In this document: positions 1 through 11,824 of the stretch, in pieces | Numbering within the stretch: the stretch's first letter is position 1 | Layout of the letters: the number at the start of each line of letters is the position of its first letter | Source of the DNA: Aquatica leii | Lineage: Eukaryota > Arthropoda > Insecta > Coleoptera > Lampyridae | Assembly: GCA_035610365.1 (NCBI GenBank) | Contig: CM069436.1 | Span: 35,781,117-35,845,116 of the forward strand | Direction of reading: 5' to 3' | DNA length: 64,000 nucleotides | The notes under the pieces: generated by a model | What the model saw: only the letters and a program-made list of their open reading frames with translations | Database searches by the model: none | Told to the model about the DNA's origin: nothing | Translations under genes and position numbers: made by a program

Positions 1-69
1 TCAAACATATGAATTGAACACTGTCACTTATGGTACGGCTTCCGCTAGTTTCTCGCCACTCGATGTCTT

Positions 70-1224
70 GTGGAATTGGCAAACAAATGTGCTCAATCTA
101 GTCCTCAAATCTCTAAAGTTATACTAAACGACATCTATGTCGATGATGTTTTAACCGGCACTAACTCGCTTACCGAAGCACAAATTATTTGTAAGTCTTT
201 AAATGAAGTTCTAGCTAGCGGATGCTTTCATCTCAGAAAGTGGATTTCAAATGATCTACGGGTTTTGGAAGGAATTGAACCAACAAATGTTCGTCCTGTT
301 ATCTCAAATTTTGGTGAAAATGCTAAGACGCTCGGTTTGTTGTGGTCAAGTCACTCGGATGATTTGATGTTTGCTATCTCTAACTCTTCGCGTGGTGTAA
401 TTACAAGACGAGTTATTTTATCTCACATAGCTCAAGTATTTGACCCCCTTGGGTTGCTTTCTCCTTGTATTATAAGCGCTAAGATTCTATTGCAATCTTT
501 ATGGTTATTAAAAATATCATGGGATGATTCAGTTCCTGAGGAAATCGAAAACAGTTGGTTGTCTCTTAGAAATAACTTACCTGACTTAAACGACTTTGCG
601 CTGCCAAGACGTGTTATATGCAACAATCCTGACAAAATTGAGTTGCATGGTTTCGCTGATGCTTCAATGGCAGCTTACGGAGCATGTATTTACGTTCGTT
701 CAGTTAACAATAAAGGTGAAATCTTCTGTAATCTTCTTTGTTCCAAAACAAAGGTGGCCCCGCTAAAATGTATTACTATTCCCAAATTGGAACTATGTGG
801 AGCCCTTGTTCTCTCTAGACTTGCAAGGCAAGTGACACAAGCCTTAGGAGTTACATTTCAGAAATGCATATTCTGGTCAGACTCTACCATTGTATTAAGT
901 TGGTTGAAAATGTCTCCTGTTCGCTTGAAAACATTCGTGGCTAATAGGATTAGTGAAATTCAGGATCTATCTCAAAATGCTATTTGGAAACACGTTTCAT
1001 CAAAATCAAATCCTGCTGATCTACTTTCCCGTGGAGTCACACCTCAAAAATTAAAACATTCTAAACTTTGGTTTCATGGTCCTGAGTGGCTCTTACTTGT
1101 AGAGTCATCATGGCCCACACTTGATAACAGCGAGCCCAAGCACGGACTTCCAGAGCTTAAGGAAGTTAAATCCTTTATGACTTACAAGTACAAGGATTCC
1201 CCTTTGAGAATTTTTCTAGTTTAA
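70..1224 (+). pseudogene. BEL/Pao pol fragment: reverse transcriptase end and RNase H
   Basis: This open stretch of 384 codons begins just after a frameshift near base 50; the frame before it carries the preceding reverse transcriptase residues. It shows the catalytic YVDDVLTG box at residues 23-30, followed by the thumb and connection region typical of the Pao family (the A17-type region). RNase H acidic residues can be seen at D197 (HGFADAS), E241 (PKLEL), D271 (WSDST) and D317 (NPADLLSRG). The protein ends at an early stop caused by a second frameshift near 1200. The following bases continue in another frame with typical Pao linker sequence into the integrase. The start is not a true initiation codon, since this is an internal slice of a polyprotein. 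Confidence 0.88.
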
Positions 1225-2041
1225 ATCGTCTAGAAAGAATTATAGCGTACTGTCTTCGTTTCTATCGTAATTGTAGAAAGACAGAAAAGGATTCTGGTAC
1301 TCTTACTTGTTTGGAAATTAGACAATCCCAATTTTGCTTAAAAAAATGTCTCAATTAGAATCTTTTAAAACCGAGATTGAAACACTTCAAAGATCAAAGG
1401 AACTCTGTGTTCGAACTAGTTTAAGTAGTTTGAAGCCCTTTTTGGACAGTAATAACGTTCTTCGGGTAGGAGGAAGATTGCATAATTCTGCTTACCCGTT
1501 CGACAAAAAACATCAAATATTAATTTCCGGAGCGCACCCACTAGCGAAACTGATACTTTCTCGGGAACATCTTCGGCTAATGCATGCTGGTCCACAGTTT
1601 ACTCTTGCGTCTACAAGAGATCGCTTTTGGATAACTTCTGGGCGCACTCTCTGTAAAAAAATAATACATAATTGTGTAAGATGTTGCCGTACCGCACCAC
1701 GTCCTCTAAAACCACTAATGGGAAGCTTACCTCGTGGACGAGTAGAATGTTTATTTCCGTTTGAAACCGCGGGCGTAGATTACGCTGGTCCTTTTATGCT
1801 TAAAAGTAAGAGAGGCAGAGAATGTAAACTTTCAAAGGCTTACATCTGCTTGTTCATTTGTTTTGCTACCAAGGCTGTGCACTTGGAATTAGCTTCAGAC
1901 TTATCCACAGAAACATTTATTCTGTGCTTGCGAAGGTTTGTATCGCGCCGTGGGCGACCTACTCATATATATTCTGATAATGGCACTAACTTTACCGGTG
2001 CCAAGTCTGCTTTGAAAGATTTAAATTGTTTTTTTAAATAA
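1203..2041 (+). pseudogene. BEL/Pao pol fragment: integrase zinc-binding and catalytic core
   Basis: The longest ATG-started part begins at 1334, but the frame is open from about 1203, right after the frameshift that ends the RNase H piece. It has the RVGGRL box common in Pao pol, the HHCC zinc-binding domain (REHLRLMH, then CVRCC), and the DDE integrase core with its first aspartate in GVDYAGPF and its second in YSDNGTNF. The frame is lost in a run of seven T near 2030-2038, just before the residues leading to the catalytic glutamate. The role in an intact element is insertion of the cDNA into the host chromosome. Confidence 0.88.
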
Positions 2042-2663
2042 AAACAAGCATTTTATTCATAACAGCGCGTTAAATGAAGGCATAACATGGCATTTTATTC
2101 CTAGTCACTCGCCTCATTTCGAAGGGCTTTGGGAGGCAGGGATCAAATCTACCAAACATCATTTGAGACGAGTAATAGGTAACGCGATTTTAACATTTGA
2201 GGAGTTTTACACTCTCCTAGTACAGATTGAGGGCATCCTCAATTCCCGACCTTTAACATCCTTATCCTCGGATCCAGTTGATATAGAGCCGTTAACGCCA
2301 AGTCATTTCTTTATTGGGCGATCTATTGCAACAGTTCCTGACCCAGACGTTAAACACCTCGCAATATCACGGTTGTCGCGCTTTCAACACATTCAACAAA
2401 TTGTTCAGCACTTTTGGAAAAGATGGAGTATGGAATACGTCAACCAACTCCAACAAAAAACCAAATGGCGTAACAACCATGACACTCTGAAAACCAACGA
2501 TTTGGTACTAATCAACGACGACCATCTGCCGCCAACTAAATGGAAGCTAGGTCGAATCACGAAGACATATCCTGGAAATGACGGTGTTATCAGAGTTGCA
2601 GATATTCGCACCGCTAATGGGACAATCAAAAGAGCACTTACAAAACTTTGCCCATTACCATAA
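2040..2663 (+). pseudogene. BEL/Pao pol fragment: integrase C-terminal part
   Basis: This frame continues the integrase after the T-run frameshift. It is readable from about 2040, with the first internal ATG at 2163. It holds the SPHFEGLWEAGIK box, which includes the catalytic glutamate, then NSRPLTSL, LTPSHFFIG and the RFQHIQQ...FWKRW segment with its LQQKTKW tail. That order is diagnostic of the domain at the end of BEL/Pao polyproteins (DUF5641-like). The natural stop follows CPLP at 2663, 74 bases before the LTR. There is no room for an envelope gene. Confidence 0.87.
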
Positions 2664-2737
2664 GGGACTTTAGTGTAGTGCATAGTGATGCTTCAAGCTA
2701 TAGTGTTTTTTGAAAGTGTCTTTCAAGGCGGGGGGCA

Positions 2738-2957
2738 TGTTAAGGATTATTTGGCGCCTGCGACTGGAAACCAACATCGCATTTCCCCTACTTAACGAAG
2801 AAGCGTCGCAAGGGGTTGTGCGCTTCGTACAAACATTTTAATATAAGATATAAGTTTGATATTACTCATTCATGTACATAAAACCGATTTCTAAAGTATT
2901 TTGTTGTAATGTGAAATAAATCATTTAAATTGCTTAAGTGTCGTCAAATCATTTACA
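2738..2957 (+). repeat. 3' LTR of the BEL/Pao element
   Basis: The element ends with a G-rich polypurine tract followed by a block that starts TGTTAAGGATT and ends AATCATTTACA, so it has TG...CA ends with short imperfect inverted termini. The length of about 220 bp is short but possible. It contains a GC-richer start and an AATAAA signal near 2917. The right edge is inferred from the TG...CA rule because the 5' LTR is not in the window. Confidence 0.65.
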
Positions 2958-5189
2958 AAGAAAAAATACACGTATGTATTCAAACGTCGTGTTTAGTGAC
3001 AGTATTATGTATATCAGTCAAATGACAAATTGACAGCAATAGTCGAACTGAATACATGTTAAAACAATGATTGATATAATCAATTACAAAAAAAAAGAAA
3101 TAACAGATACTTGGCGCGAAAGACTACCGTGTATCCGGATGCACCCCACGCTTTTAACTCTGAATTTAGTGATTTTGTTTATAATTATATATTATTGCTC
3201 TGAATTTAATAATTTTGTTTGTAATTATTATTATTAAACTTAGAATAATTTCTAAGTTTGAAAACGTTTATTTTAAAATTTTGATAATACATTAATCGTA
3301 CAAATTATGTACAAGACTTCTTTAATTTATGCTTTTTGTAATGAGTACAACAATTTTAAAGAAATTTGAATTTTGGCTAACAACTATATAATTTAGTGTA
3401 GGTAAGGATTTTAAAAAACGCTTAAAATAAATTTAAAGTAGGTTAGAAACAACAATTATTTATTTTATTAAATAAAATGTTTTTAAATTATTTTCTTGTA
3501 TATCTAGTGCAGCAAAGTACTTTTATCCAATTGCGTGAAATAAAAATTTAATTATTCAACGCTTTTGAGTTGAATAATATTTCAACACCGACATCTATGA
3601 TTTTGACTAGAGTTTGAGATATAATTTGTAGGTACCATAGGCAATATATACGCGAATGCCAGTACTTCCGTCATTTAAGTCAGAAACAATAAAAAGGTTA
3701 TACAGGGTTATTAAAAAGTATGTAGAATTTAAGGAAGAATTGTTCAATACAAAAGTTGTTTATGTAATTTTTATCTACAATTAGGAATACTTGAATTTTT
3801 GTTATCTGCAATTGTTTCTGAGTTACGCCGTTCCGCGTAATTTTTTTAAATGGGAACATATTACTTTTCCTTTACCATTCAATAGAGCATTTTTTCTCTA
3901 TAAATCGCACTAAAGAAAATTTATTTTTAATTTATTTTAATAACATTCTTTTTTCAAGAAAACGCCAATTCAATTAATAGTAGCGACTAATGAGGTTTTT
4001 AGAACATACTTACAATACTAACATTAAAAATCAGATAGTCGACTTCACATAATAAATAGTGACATTTTTTTTTAATTTATATTATCATTAGTCTCGATCC
4101 TTGAAATATGACCTGTAATTCTACAACTAGTTTTTAAAACTAACACACAACACAATTTAATTGTACTTAGTAAAATTACTGTCAAATATCTGTATTGTTA
4201 TCAGTAGCATTCAAGCACAACAACGCACGTTGAATATGTGAATTAAAGCATGTGAATAAAAATATTTATTTATACAATAAAAGACAAAAGTTTGATATAG
4301 AAACTTAAAAAATTCATTTATATAACACTTTTTAAAATCGTTTAAAAAAAATTGTATTTTGCAATTAATTACATAAATAAGAGCGTTTTATTACAAATTA
4401 TAAAAAAAATAATTTTTTAAAGATACAGTTTGCACTAAACTTCCACTTTGTTTTTGTTTAATAATTTTTATAAAGGTAATAATCAAATAAATCACAAAAA
4501 ATTGCATTTTGTATCTATTCTGTATAACGTCAGCGAATTGTCGGAGATGCTATCGACTACCTCCAAGCGTTCGTCAGCGGATCGCCAGGTTTTCACCACA
4601 GTTTCTGGTAAAACGCATGCGCGTAAATAAAAATAAAACATTTTATTTAACTAAAATTTCTTTACAAAAATTTATAATAATTCCAAAAAGCATAAATTAT
4701 AAAAGTTTTTTACATACTTTGTGCAATTAATGTATTATTAAAGCTTTAAAATAAATGCAAGACATTCTAAGTATATGGATCAAAACGAGAGTCTTACTGC
4801 TAAACTTTTTATTTGTTTATGTATTTAAATTATTTCTTTTAATTGAATCTTACTTGATAACGCATTCTATCGATAAAAACCACAAGAACTAATATCGGTC
4901 AATTGGATTCGCTAAATTTAAATATTCACGTCAGTAATTACAGTTTTTTTTAACTAAAAAATAAATGTATCTCAAAAACCATTGAGTTTAGACCTATAAA
5001 AGGTAAATTTGTTACAAATTAATCCTATCTTAATAGAGAAGCGTTTACCTACTAGGTACCCTATATATATTTTTGTTTTTTATATTTGTATCTATCTTGC
5101 TTTGCGAAAAATATTTAAAAAAAATTAAAAAATGAAGTACTTATAAGTAATGTCCGATTATAAGTAGTTTACTAATAGTTACAGCAGAT

Positions 5190-5372
5190 GTTCAAATAGC
5201 TGTCCATTATTTTCAACGCAAATGTTAACTCGACGAGGGGTTGACATTACCGCGCTTTGCATTATGTTTCTTGGAATCGACTGCATACTCTTTGTGCTGC
5301 AGCTTCCAAATCAATATAATATAACCCCAAATAAAATAATCCAATGGGGTTAAGTCAGAATAGAGAACTAGC
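5190..5372 (-). pseudogene. Mariner-type transposase C-terminal fragment
   Basis: On the minus strand, bases near 5372-5315 read SDLTPLDYFIWGYI. This is the block that carries the third catalytic aspartate of mariner/IS630-family transposases (compare SPDLTPLDFFWG in the element at 10440-11937). The following residues (KLQHKEYAV, then NAKRGNVNPS in a shifted frame) fit the usual C-terminal region with its VDIRR-like equivalent, but frameshifts and decay are evident. Nothing upstream of this block survives clearly. Confidence 0.65.
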
Positions 5373-5466
5373 CATAAAATTGGACTATTATTGTCAATGC
5401 ACGGGTTATTGAATTCGGCATTTAATTAATTGGTAATTAAGTTACAGGCGCTCCGTCGTGCTGAAA

Positions 5467-5757
5467 TCATAACTGAATATGTTCGTTAGGAAAAATATTG
5501 TCTAAAATGATTATTACTTGTTCATTCAGTAAGTTAAAATATTTTTTAACTGCATTTAACACACTGATCTCTAGCCTTTCATTTATTTGCCTAAGCGCAC
5601 TACTTAGTTTTGTAAAACATCCATACTTTTTTAAATTTTGTTTAATCTCTCGAAGCAAGATTTCATGGAATTGACGACACTCGAGATAAAGTTCAAAATA
5701 CCTGGTTGCATAGTTATGTGAATTTCTTTGTGAAGGAAATAACAAGGGTTCATACAA
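5467..5757 (-). other. Unassigned 96-codon open frame
   Basis: A minus-strand frame with an amphipathic, leucine-, lysine- and glutamate-rich composition, unusually long and protein-like for this AT-rich stretch. Possible splice acceptors (a pyrimidine tract followed by CACAAAG or ACCAG) lie just inside its 5' end. I recognise no family. It could be an exon of a gene nested on the minus strand or a chance open frame. Confidence 0.2.
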
Positions 5758-6461
5758 TATTTTTTTTCATTGCTAAAACGGAACCTAAGAATTATAAACA
5801 CAAGAAGTAAATGAGAAACCGTTTGACCTTGAAATCTGGTAATCCCCAAGGATAAAACAAATTACATAATTCACTAGGGGGTTCTAAATTCCAAAAATTT
5901 GAATATTGTGGTACTAAAGCAATATCGTTTTATTGTGTTTAATGCATATTAAATACTTCGTACCTATCACTACCACTATCGTACGCCATGCTACTAAAAT
6001 GTTTACAGATATTATACACAACCACTTACAAAGCTTGTGACCATCGTTATTCTTACACAAAATTTAGTTAAGTGCAAAGGTTACATGTATTTTCATGTGT
6101 TTGTGTTAACTCGAGGTAACCATCTTTGTTTTTGGCTTTATCAATTCGCGCATGAATGCGATACGATTTTGTGCGATAACCGTCAAACTTCTAGCTGAAT
6201 TTAAAATCAAGTTCCACAATGCTTAATTTTAAGCAAGAGTTGTTCTAATGTATTTTTCATAAATTTTGTTTAGAAATAGAACGTCGTAACTTACTATCAA
6301 GAACGATTGGCGTAATTATAAGAGAAGGGGTACTGATGATTATCAAGAAATTTATTGATTCTAAATTTAAATAACGAATTCTTAACCTATTCTACAAAGA
6401 TATTTCTTTTAGTGCATAATCATACAGATATATTCCTATAGCTTATAACATTGTCTGCTGT

Positions 6462-6480
6462 CTGTGTGTGTATGTGTGTG
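6462..6480. repeat. TG microsatellite
   Basis: A short run of TG dinucleotides interrupted by one TA step. It is a simple repeat with no clear function. Confidence 0.8.
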
Positions 6481-8075
6481 CTCAACCATAGCACTTCAAT
6501 ATGTATCTAGAACAAAACAGTTGTTAAATTTTAAGCGTGGGCTCATCAACCACGAAATGGCGCTAACCATAACACTTAAAAAAAAGATTTGCTTATTCAG
6601 CTAGTACATACATATGAAACCTAAATAATGCGTCTAAATATATTAAACAAAACGCTGACCTAATGTTAAACCAGTACCCCCATATTGAAATTTAGAAATA
6701 AAATAATCTAAATTATTAGTCACATTTCAAATCATCAAAACGGGTAAAGGCCATGACTCGTTTAAAGTTAGTAAATAATAGTATATTATATATCAAGATT
6801 GAAAAGTGAATGATTATAATCTAAGCGATAAAATATATCGCGAGACACGAAGCGTCGAGGGATACAAGTCGCGCAAGTTATAATGAACAACCGTGGTATA
6901 CATACAATTTTTTCCACTACTAGAATTATAAAAAACCCTTACTATCTGTTACTAAATCAAATTTAAAATTTAATTCCAGTTAGTGATTGTAACAATTGTC
7001 ATTAGTTCAATAGAGTTAATTTTGACGTAATTTTTAATTGTAATTTATAACACAAAAATAAATTGATAACGTAAGTTTTTTTGCTAAAGTTACTAAAATT
7101 GTTTAAAAAATTTATTACTTTAAGCATTAATTATATGTAAAATATATTTAATTTAGTAAGTTTCATATTTAGTTGCGCGCGAACTTCAAATAACTTACAT
7201 TTTTAAAATCAAATTAATTTGTTTAATCAACAATTTTAATTCTTAAAATAGCATTAAATAAAATCTCTTGCTCTTGGTAGATGGTTCTGTAAACTTTTTT
7301 TCTTTAAGAATGTTATAGAATTGTCAGTAAATGTAAATATGTTCATTATTAAGCAAGTTATTTACCCGCACTTAAAAAAGTGTTGCTTCCTACCTACTAT
7401 TATACGTTATAATGAAAGCCTATACAATTAGTAGTGGAAAAAATCCATTATACACGAAATAAATAAATTTTCTGCAGAAACATTTGTTTATCTCAACGAA
7501 AAAAAAGAGAACTTATTAAATATATCGCAGCTAGAAAAAGAATCATTTATACAAAGTACTTACTTATAAAAGTAATTATTACAAACTCTACTAAATTAAA
7601 ACGTTTTAATATTCCTTGTACAGTTTTAGCAAAATGTAAAAAGTATAACTTAAGTTTTTTACATTTTTTTTAAGTTGAAGTTTAAATTTGTAGTTTATAA
7701 ACAAGAAACTGAAACAAACAAAAATAAAGAACTAAAACAGTACTTGAATTTTACGTAATAAATTAACTCAATTTTGCACTATATTTTATGTCCGTTTTAA
7801 CAATAGCCCCAAGCAAATAAATTTCAATTCAGTAATGCAACTTTGTTCTTTCTACACGACTGCACTTTATTTGCACTTGGCAATCCCGTTATTCCGGTTA
7901 TAAAAACCAGCACACGATTTAAAATAAATAAATTTATAAATACTAATGTCCAAAATGGTTTATATCTAAATTTAATCTATATAATTACCCTTTATTAAAT
8001 AATTAAAAAAATGAAATTGTAACTATTAACTGTAAACACTACAGATATCCTAATTAATTTTTGTTTTTTTTTCAG

Positions 8076-8698
8076 GCATCTACTGTAGATTATACTGCTA
8101 TGCTCAAAAACACGTAAAAAATATACGTGCAGTAACTCGTCCAATCGATATCCCTGGAAACACGGACACCAAAAAAAGCTTAAAACAAAAAAATAAAGCA
8201 TTGCACATACATTTACATAACCATCACAGTTCTCCATATCATGTTAGTGATCATAAGGCGGCAATTACAGTAGGCATTATAATGGGCGTATTTTTAATAT
8301 GTTGGGTTCCGTTCTTCTGCATCAATATTGTGGCCGCGTTCTGCAAGACCTGCATTCCCGATATTACTTTTAAAATATTAACGTGGCTAGGATATTCGAA
8401 TTCAGCATTCAATCCCATTATTTACTCTATATTCAACACAGAGTTTCGTGAAGCTTTTAAGCGGATTTTAACCGCACACTATCCGGATTGGTGTAGATGC
8501 GGATATCAATCGGTTTCGATAAATGCAAACGATAAATTTATTACCGACCATGGAACTAAAACTATAATAGTCAATGCACGCGAAGATGGATCGTTTAGGG
8601 AATATTCGAGTGAACATTTAAGTACAGAAACTGTAAGACAAACTCGAGTAAATTCTACCGAACGAAATGGATTAGATGAAGATGTTAGTGCTATTTGA
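8076..8698 (+). CDS. Dop1R1: D1-like dopamine receptor, last coding exon (TM5 end to C-terminus)
   Basis: This exon encodes the last 206 residues of a class A G-protein coupled receptor of the plasma membrane that binds dopamine and normally couples to Gs and cAMP. It starts after a long pyrimidine tract and TTCAG acceptor ending at 8075 and enters in mid-codon (two bases of a glycine codon). Visible parts are the end of TM5 (IYCRLYCYAQKHVK), a third intracellular loop with a His-rich stretch, TM6 with CWVPFF at exon residues about 76-81, TM7 with NPIIY, a helix 8 followed by a cysteine-containing segment, and a tail ending VSAI, a PDZ-ligand-like end shared with the fly protein. The wording of TM6-TM7 matches Dop1R1 much better than other amine receptors. 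The frame is intact. Earlier exons are not in this window. The gene is convergent with MARS2, and the two stop codons are 750 bp apart. Confidence 0.92.
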
Positions 8699-8965
8699 CA
8701 AGACTGTGATAATATAAGAGATACCATGGTATAGCCAAAGTATATTGACTGGATTTTAAAGAATACCAAAGATTTTATTCAAACGCGTTACGACTACTCA
8801 AAAACGGCTGTGTAATTATTCTTTAAGAATTATCGAGAGGATTTTTTCTGCAATCATTAAAAGCTGAAAGTTCTTTGATTCTTCATTAGTCTAAGTAGCA
8901 CCTACTAAAACTAATGTAATATTAACTTCCACGATAGGTTTAATAAATATCAGTGTATTAATGGT

Positions 8966-8975
8966 AATAAATAAA
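8966..8975 (+). promoter_or_regulatory. Likely Dop1R1 polyadenylation signal
   Basis: Two overlapping AATAAA hexamers lie about 270 bp after the Dop1R1 stop codon, in the right orientation. The cleavage site itself is not resolved. Confidence 0.45.
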
Positions 8976-9335
8976 ATTGAGTTTAATGTTGTACAAACAT
9001 GTAAAGCACTAGTCATTAATTGTGATTTCTGTCATATCATTGATGTAAACTCTCTTTGTGTTATCAAAGTTTCGTTCAACTGTGTAAATATTAGAATTTT
9101 ATTTATAAAGCTAACCTTACGGTTGTGATTTGATTTGTTTCTCGACGTTAACAATTTTTATAATACTCAAACGACTCAATTTACAGGGTGTTTGTAAATA
9201 AATATGTAGAATTAGTTATGGTGTCAAACATATACCTACCCAAATCTTAAATCTGCACTTCAATCGAAAATGTAACATATCTTTAGGTATCTTAAATTAC
9301 TATAACTGAAAGAAATACTTTATGCCGTAAATCAA

Positions 9336-9350
9336 TTTATTCCATTTATT
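9336..9350 (-). promoter_or_regulatory. Likely MARS2 polyadenylation signals
   Basis: On the minus strand two AATAAA hexamers occur at 9350-9345 and 9341-9336, about 100 bp after the MARS2 stop codon at 9449-9451. Confidence 0.5.
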
Positions 9351-9448
9351 GCTGATCACTATGCAAATAAATGTTTTGTACCCCTTATATAAATGTAACT
9401 TAAAATTACATGTAAATAGATACATAAATAAATATTAACGATACTTTT

Positions 9449-9840
9449 TCATCTTTTGTTCCCTTTCATCCTTTTCTCCTCAACCGCTAATCGTTGAAAA
9501 ATAACTGCTTTACCTTCAAGTAATTTTAAAGTCTTAAAATTTGGATTATTCCAAGATTGGTATTTGAGATCGCTCCAGAATCTTTTATCCTTAGGCACGC
9601 AAATTTTATTTAAGATTTGTTGTGAAATGTTAGGTACTATTGGTTGCAAAATTGTGCTACATATCCTAAGCGTTTCCATAGTGACATGTAACACTACATT
9701 TAGTTTACTGAAATCTTTAGCTTTTTTGAATTCCCAAGGTTTGAGATATTCAAAAAATTGATTTCCAGCATGGAGTGTGGCAACAATCGCATCAACCACT
9801 TTGTAAAAGTTGAATTCGGAATAGTGTTTTTGGCATACAT
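9449..9840 (-). CDS. MARS2: Mitochondrial methionyl-tRNA synthetase, last exon
   Basis: The terminal coding exon of MARS2 begins after a TTTATTTCAG acceptor at 9850-9841 and ends with TGA at 9451-9449. The 130 codons (including the stop) encode the helical anticodon-binding domain. It opens with DVCQKHYSEFNFYKVVDAIV, passes through HAGNQFFEYLKPWEF, and ends with a short basic tail (MKGNKR). The HAGNQFF and KPWE words are conserved in mitochondrial MetRS. It joins in frame to the exon at 23337-23531 through a split aspartate codon (G|AT). The intervening intron is 13,496 bp and packed with transposons. Confidence 0.9.
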
Positions 9841-10439
9841 CTGAAATAAAAATATATGCTGTAAATTTGCAATAAAAAAAATCACAATAAGTGTTGTCAT
9901 AGAGGTTTAAAAATTTATAAAAAACTTAAAAAATAACGAAGCGCATTGTAACCGTAACAAAAAAATCCGCTTAGTACTTTTAAATAAATAATACGGTTGT
10001 TTAAGAAAATGTTCACTACAGTTATTCCTTTAATTAGTTTATTACATAAATAAAACAAAAAAAAACAATTCAACACACTAAGACCTTAATAGGAAATAGA
10101 ATCTGTCTTATTAATATCTTTTACACACGTTTTTGGAAGCGTCACCTCTTTAACGTTAGTCAGTTGTACCTATAATTAATAAATGCGTAATACCAAATAA
10201 AGGTTAGTCTGTTAGAGTACTCAGTTTAAATTTTTTCGAGTAGATATAAATAACCACGTGTACCAGAAAAAGACTTTTTCTTTTTTGGAACTAGTACAAC
10301 CAGCTATGTCACTTCGTCATCATTATCATATCATCTCACCATTTCTACAAGAAAAACCCATATGGTAGTGTCAGCGGCATCACAAAATATCTGAAACGTT
10401 ATTTCTGTACGTAATTGATCTTAGATACCGTGGTACATA

Positions 10440-10553
10440 CAGGGTGTTAATAAAAAACTTTACACACTTTAGCAGGTGATAGTAGAGATGAAAACAAGAA
10501 AAAAATTCTTATACACTTAGGTCCAATACTCATCGGTTTTCGAGATAGAGCTT
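10440..10553 (+). repeat. Left terminal inverted repeat of the mariner-type element
   Basis: Begins CAGGGTGTTAATAAAAAAC right after a TA target duplication. It is matched by the inverse sequence at the right end with a one-base A-run difference and a few substitutions toward the inner edge. The inner boundary is approximate. Confidence 0.85.
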
Positions 10554-10592
10554 TTACAAAAAAACTACAACAAATAACGCATTTAGCGCACT

Positions 10593-11674
10593 CTAAAGAT
10601 ATCGCAGAAGATGTTCAAACTGTCGTCCTTGCTCTTGTAAACAAAGTTGCAGCCGTCGTCGAAGAGACTCACGCACTTGATTGTAAACACCTAGAGTCCT
10701 TAGTTGTTGGCAGGCGTCTACAATGCGCTGCCAAAGTTCATCTTCTGTGTTCACTTCAGTGGCGTAAACAAGATCGTTAAAGTACCCCCAAAAAAAATCT
10801 AAGGGCGTTAGATCAGGAGATCTTGGTAGCCATGCGACAGGTCCTCCCCGGCCAATCCATCTGTTTTCGAACCGTTCATTTAAATAGTTTCTTACTATAC
10901 GCGAAAAGTGGGCTGGAGCTCCATCATGCATAAAATACATGTTCATAATAACATCTAACGGCACATCCTCCAGTAGATCGTTCAAATTGTCACGTAAAAA
11001 GTTTAGGTAGGATTGACCATTCAACCGATTCGGCAAACGAAATGGTCCAATTAAACAATCACCCACCATGCCTACCCAAACATTTATCGAAAATCCAAAT
11101 TGATGATTTCTAACATGAATTGCGTGCGGATTTTTATCTGACCATTCGTGTATATTGTGAAAATTGAAAACTCCATCACGAGTAAAACAGGCTTCGTCTG
11201 TAAATAGAATGCTTCCAAGAAAATTTGGATTTATGTTACATTCATGTACCAGCCATTGGGAAAATTGGATACGCGGACGGTAGTCCGTCTCTCTCCGTAG
11301 ATGATGAACCTTTTGCAAGTGATACAGATGAAGTAATTGTTCTTTAAGGGTCTGCCAAACAGATACATGATTGACGCCGACAGCTCTACTTATTCGTCTA
11401 GTACTTACATGAGGATCATCATCTGCAGCTTGCAAAATAATGTCTTCGGTGTTTGGCGTATCTACTCTACGAAGTCTGCCACTGTCTGATTTTGGCGCTT
11501 AAAACAACCTGTTTCTCTTAACCTAAGGTGGACTTCTTGAAAAGTTGGATGAGATGGAATATGCCTCAAAGGATATCTCTGCTGATAAATTCGTCTAGCT
11601 TCTCGCGAATTTCGATGAGCTTCGCCATAACATAACTGCATATCGGCGTGCTCCGCACATGTAAATTGAACCAT
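10593..11674 (-). pseudogene. Mariner/IS630-type transposase, one frameshift
   Basis: The transposase cuts and pastes the element at TA dinucleotides. The N-terminal piece (11674 down to 11462) has a helix-turn-helix that would bind the terminal repeats. The main piece (11435 down to 10593, 280 codons) begins with the second DNA-binding helix region (STRRISRAVGVNHVSVW). It has the catalytic acids at D80 (LFTDEACF), D171 (HDGAPAHF) and D208 (SPDLTPLDFFWG), with 36 residues between the last two. The two pieces join through one missing base in a CCAAAA context near 11495, after which the frame reads on through SDSGRLRRVDTPNTED. Otherwise no key residue is lost. This is either a very young defect or a sequencing error. 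Confidence 0.9.
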
Positions 11675-11824
11675 TGCAAAAATAAGACTAACTTAAATAG
11701 CAATAAGTAATTTCACCGTTACACTTGTTACAAAATATTGATTGACATGTATTCTGCGATTGTTCGTTTATCGCAGATAACGCGATATCGCATTCATAAG
11801 AGGTGTAAATAAAAATTTAAAAAT

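Larger units (their letters stand above)
1..2957 (+). mobile_element. BEL/Pao LTR retrotransposon, 3' half, broken
   Basis: The window opens inside the pol gene of a BEL/Pao element. In order it carries the end of the reverse transcriptase (YVDD box), RNase H, the zinc-binding and core domains of the integrase, the integrase C-terminal region, a G-rich polypurine tract near 2725-2735, and a 3' LTR. The 5' LTR, gag, protease and most of the reverse transcriptase lie to the left of the window. Three single-base frameshifts (near 50, near 1200-1206 and near 2030-2038) split pol into pieces that read on almost perfectly when the frame changes. As it stands it cannot make a full polyprotein. Confidence 0.9.
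2958..8075. other. Non-coding stretch upstream of the Dop1R1 exon
   Basis: About 5.1 kb of AT-rich sequence between the BEL LTR and the dopamine receptor exon. By position it should be intron or flank of Dop1R1, whose earlier exons I could not find here. Identified contents are a mariner transposase scrap (5190-5372), an unassigned 96-codon frame (5467-5757), a TG microsatellite (6462-6480) and a transposon-end-like CAGGGT sequence near 3703. A GC-richer patch at about 4528-4625 stands out but shows no convincing gene. The rest shows nothing I recognise. Confidence 0.6.
8699..9448. other. Convergent 3' region between Dop1R1 and MARS2
   Basis: This 750-bp gap holds the 3' UTRs of two genes facing each other. 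A transposon-end-like CAGGGTGTTTGTAAATAAA sequence sits at 9184. It resembles the left end near 3703 in carrying TATGTAGAATT shortly after the terminal CAGGGT, but I see no partner end. Confidence 0.5.

Noticed and set aside
4528..4625. GC-rich patch as an exon
   Set aside because: No frame without stops shows recognisable protein sequence together with splice sites.
9700..9900. 66-codon minus frame overlapping the MARS2 last exon
   Set aside because: Another frame of the same exon joins in phase to the upstream MARS2 exon and matches the enzyme.
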